Assembly (NCBI GenBank): GCA_031213475.1
Contig: JARUPZ010000020.1
Span: forward strand, 2,348,975-2,412,974
Direction: 5' to 3'
Origin: Nereocystis luetkeana
Lineage: Eukaryota; Sar; Phaeophyceae; Laminariales; Laminariaceae
Length of the DNA: 64,000 nt
Shown: one piece after another, positions 58,129-61,100 of the stretch
How the letters are laid out: each line of letters opens with the position of its first letter
Numbering within the stretch: the first letter of the stretch is position 1
Notes under the pieces: generated by a model
What the model was told of the DNA's origin: nothing
Seen by the model: the letters and a program-made list of their open reading frames with translations, nothing else
Database searches by the model: none
Translations under genes and position numbers: made by a program

Positions 58129-61100
58129 ACAATATAGCATGTTTTGGCCGAAACAAATATGACTGCCGGTTTTAGGATCGCCGTTCCGTTTTGGGGACAA
58201 ACTACTCAGAGTTTGAGTGCATTTGTTCCCAAAACGGGACTGCAGGACTAAAAGGGTTAACCGAGAAAGCGACTCTACTCAATCTCGTTGGGCCACCCTT
58301 ACAGCAGTGTTTTATAGCAACGCATGTCTTGTGTATACCTGGTGTGCACCTAGGGCCACCCGGTTGCACTGTCATGTTTTCTCAAGGTCAGTGTTTAGGT
58401 GACTGACTTACTATTGCCGGGGACCATAATAAATAAGACCTATGATACACACAAAAACCTATATATTGCCCTTTTTTTACGAACAGTATTTGGTCCTATT
58501 TACTATGCTCCCCCGTAACAGTGACTCCCTGCTAGTACGGAGCTCCCCAAGCGAGAAGAGAAAAGCGTATAGTGTACACAGGTGCGCCCGTGCCTGTACA
58601 CAGGTGTGCCCAGGCCCATCGGGTTCGGGTTCCGCTTTCATGTTTTCTCGAGGTCAGTGTTCAGGTGACTCACTAGGGACTCACTGATAGGGCAGAGCTC
58701 CTCGAGCGAGCGAGAAGAGAAAAACGTACCGTACACACCTGTGTCTGTACACAGGTGCGCCCGTGCCTATACACAGGTGTGTGCCCAGGCCCATCGGGTT
58801 CGGGTTCCGCTTTCATGTTTTCTCGAGGTCAGTGTTCAGGTGACTCACTAGGGACTCACTGATAGGGCAGAGCTCCTCGAGCGAGCGAGAAGAGAAAAAC
58901 GTACCGTACACACCTGTGTCTGTACACAGGTGCGCCCGTGTCTCGTAGAGGGGTGCGCGCGCATACAACTTTCCTGGTACTCCCCCTCCTCCCCCTCCTC
59001 CTCCTCCTCCTCCTCCTCCTCCTCCTCCTCCTCCTCCTCCTCCTCCTCGCCCGAGGACCTTCTTTCCACCCCACCCCCAACACCGGCTTGAAAAAACGTT
59101 CCAAGTGTACGCTTAACCAGCCTGATGAGGCAAAGCAGACCCACCGCAGTCTGTTATAGGTGCTGCATCGCACCGAAAACTGTTGCGCAACGCTAAGGCA
59201 TGCCTTGCTGTGCATACCTCAACGGTCTCTCCGTACCCTTGAGGAGCCCCGCCGGTCAAAATGAATTGCCTCGCGAGGCAAAAAAGCGCTACGCGCAGTG
59301 CCCTTGGCACGGCGGCATCCACCGGCTGTGTTTTCTCGCGTGTTCTGCCTCCCCAGCTACTCCTCATCTTGAGGGGTATCGCTACCTTGTACAACGTTCA
59401 CGCTTACACCCCCTTCGTGCAAGGTGTGAGCGGGGGAGGGGTGGGGGGGGAAGGGGCGAGGAGGTTCGGCCACCTCTGGTGGTGCTCTCTCTTCACCTGC
59501 AGAAGGATGGCCATTTGACCCACTTCGATGACGTTACGCTTTTCGCTGCACCGGTCCCCCGGCATGACGAGCGCCTCCAGAGGGGACGAGGTGATCAGGT
59601 GTCCCAGAGAAGCGGCGAGCGGCATCTTCTCGTCGGCCCCCAGGAGAAAGAAACTGCGCGCGCGAAGAGGTGCGCGCGGTGATCGTCTCTCTTTTTTAGC
59701 CCGGGTATGTTCGCGCGAAGAAGCTTGTGGGGACGAGTTGGGAGAAGCGATGCTCGCAAAAGAAAGACTATTACGGACGACCATAGTAAATAGGACCCAT
59801 GGTACACACATAAACCTATATATTCACCTGTTTTTTCTAATAATATTGTGTCCTATTTACTATGGTCCCTCGTAATAGATCAAACCTACGGGTGCCAACT
59901 TAGGCGTGAACGTAAGGACCGCTTGATGGACATATTGATGTGTAAACGCACTTCATATTTCCGACCAGAGCGGTACCTGATACAAACGCCAAATTACATG
60001 TGAACACCAGGTACTGCGAGATACAGAGATCCCAATCGAAGTCGACGCTGTTTACTGCTCCAGAGCCACGTAGACGTCGCCAATTCCTCGCATCAGAACA
60101 CGCCTTTCCATAGAAACCCAGCAGGGATACTGCTAGAGTCGTAGGCCTACTAATGGAATACTATAAACACCATTTTACACTGTGGTCGTAAGGACATCCG
60201 AACCACATGTACGTAGCCCACCCTTGCCCAACAAAACGCCATTGTATGGAAACCCATCGGGAATACTGCAGCAGCCTCTTTGACATCCGGCGTAACTCGC
60301 CTGGACCCTATGTCCAAACGGCGAAGGGTGGAGTGGGGAACGCTGCAGTACGACAGCAGGCCTGCAGGACAGCAGCGAGATCAAGCGACGGGCGATGGGG
60401 GGATGGTGTCGTCATCGGGCGGTGGGAAACGAAAACAGAAGAGTGAGGTGCAGACATCGACGTTATGTAGTCGACAGAGCTGCGACTTGATGGGGCCCAA
60501 CCCACCGATTATATAGATGTACGCCGGACGAACAGTGGTAAATGTGAAAGCGTGGCGACCTTGACGGGTTTCCATATTGGAAGGAAGGGTTGTTGAATAC
60601 GGGCTACGTTTCCTCGTTTTTTTGGGATCGGGGCCCGATCGACCGTGATGGAGGGCTGATTAAGCTCGCTTCGCTCGCCGGACTCTTACGTTTGGGAAAA
60701 ACTGCAGTCCCGTTTTGGAGACAAACTACTTCGAATTTGACTGATTTGTCCCCAAAACGGGACTGCAGTTTTTCAAGGGTTGAGTCCGCGGGTTGTCTGG
60801 CCATCGGCGGAGTTCCGCCAGCCGACTTGTCGACATCATTCAGCTAATAATAGTCGGAAAATAGCACCTACCCCATACCAGCATACCAGGTAGCTATTAG
60901 TCGCGAAACCCTGCCGAATCACAGCCCTATTAGTAGCTGTCGAGCGGTTGCCATGAATATTTCCATACGATACACCCCAACGTCCAGTCGATGCATGTCT
61001 CGGTTAGTAAGCACGCGCGCAAACTTACACGTTTTGCAGTTGCCTCTCGTCCGTGGGAGTACTATGTCCATGATAAACCCACCGACCCAATAGATGCGTG

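Noticed and set aside
58848..59215. Poly-Glu or poly-Arg protein
   Set aside because: Translation of the CCT microsatellite.
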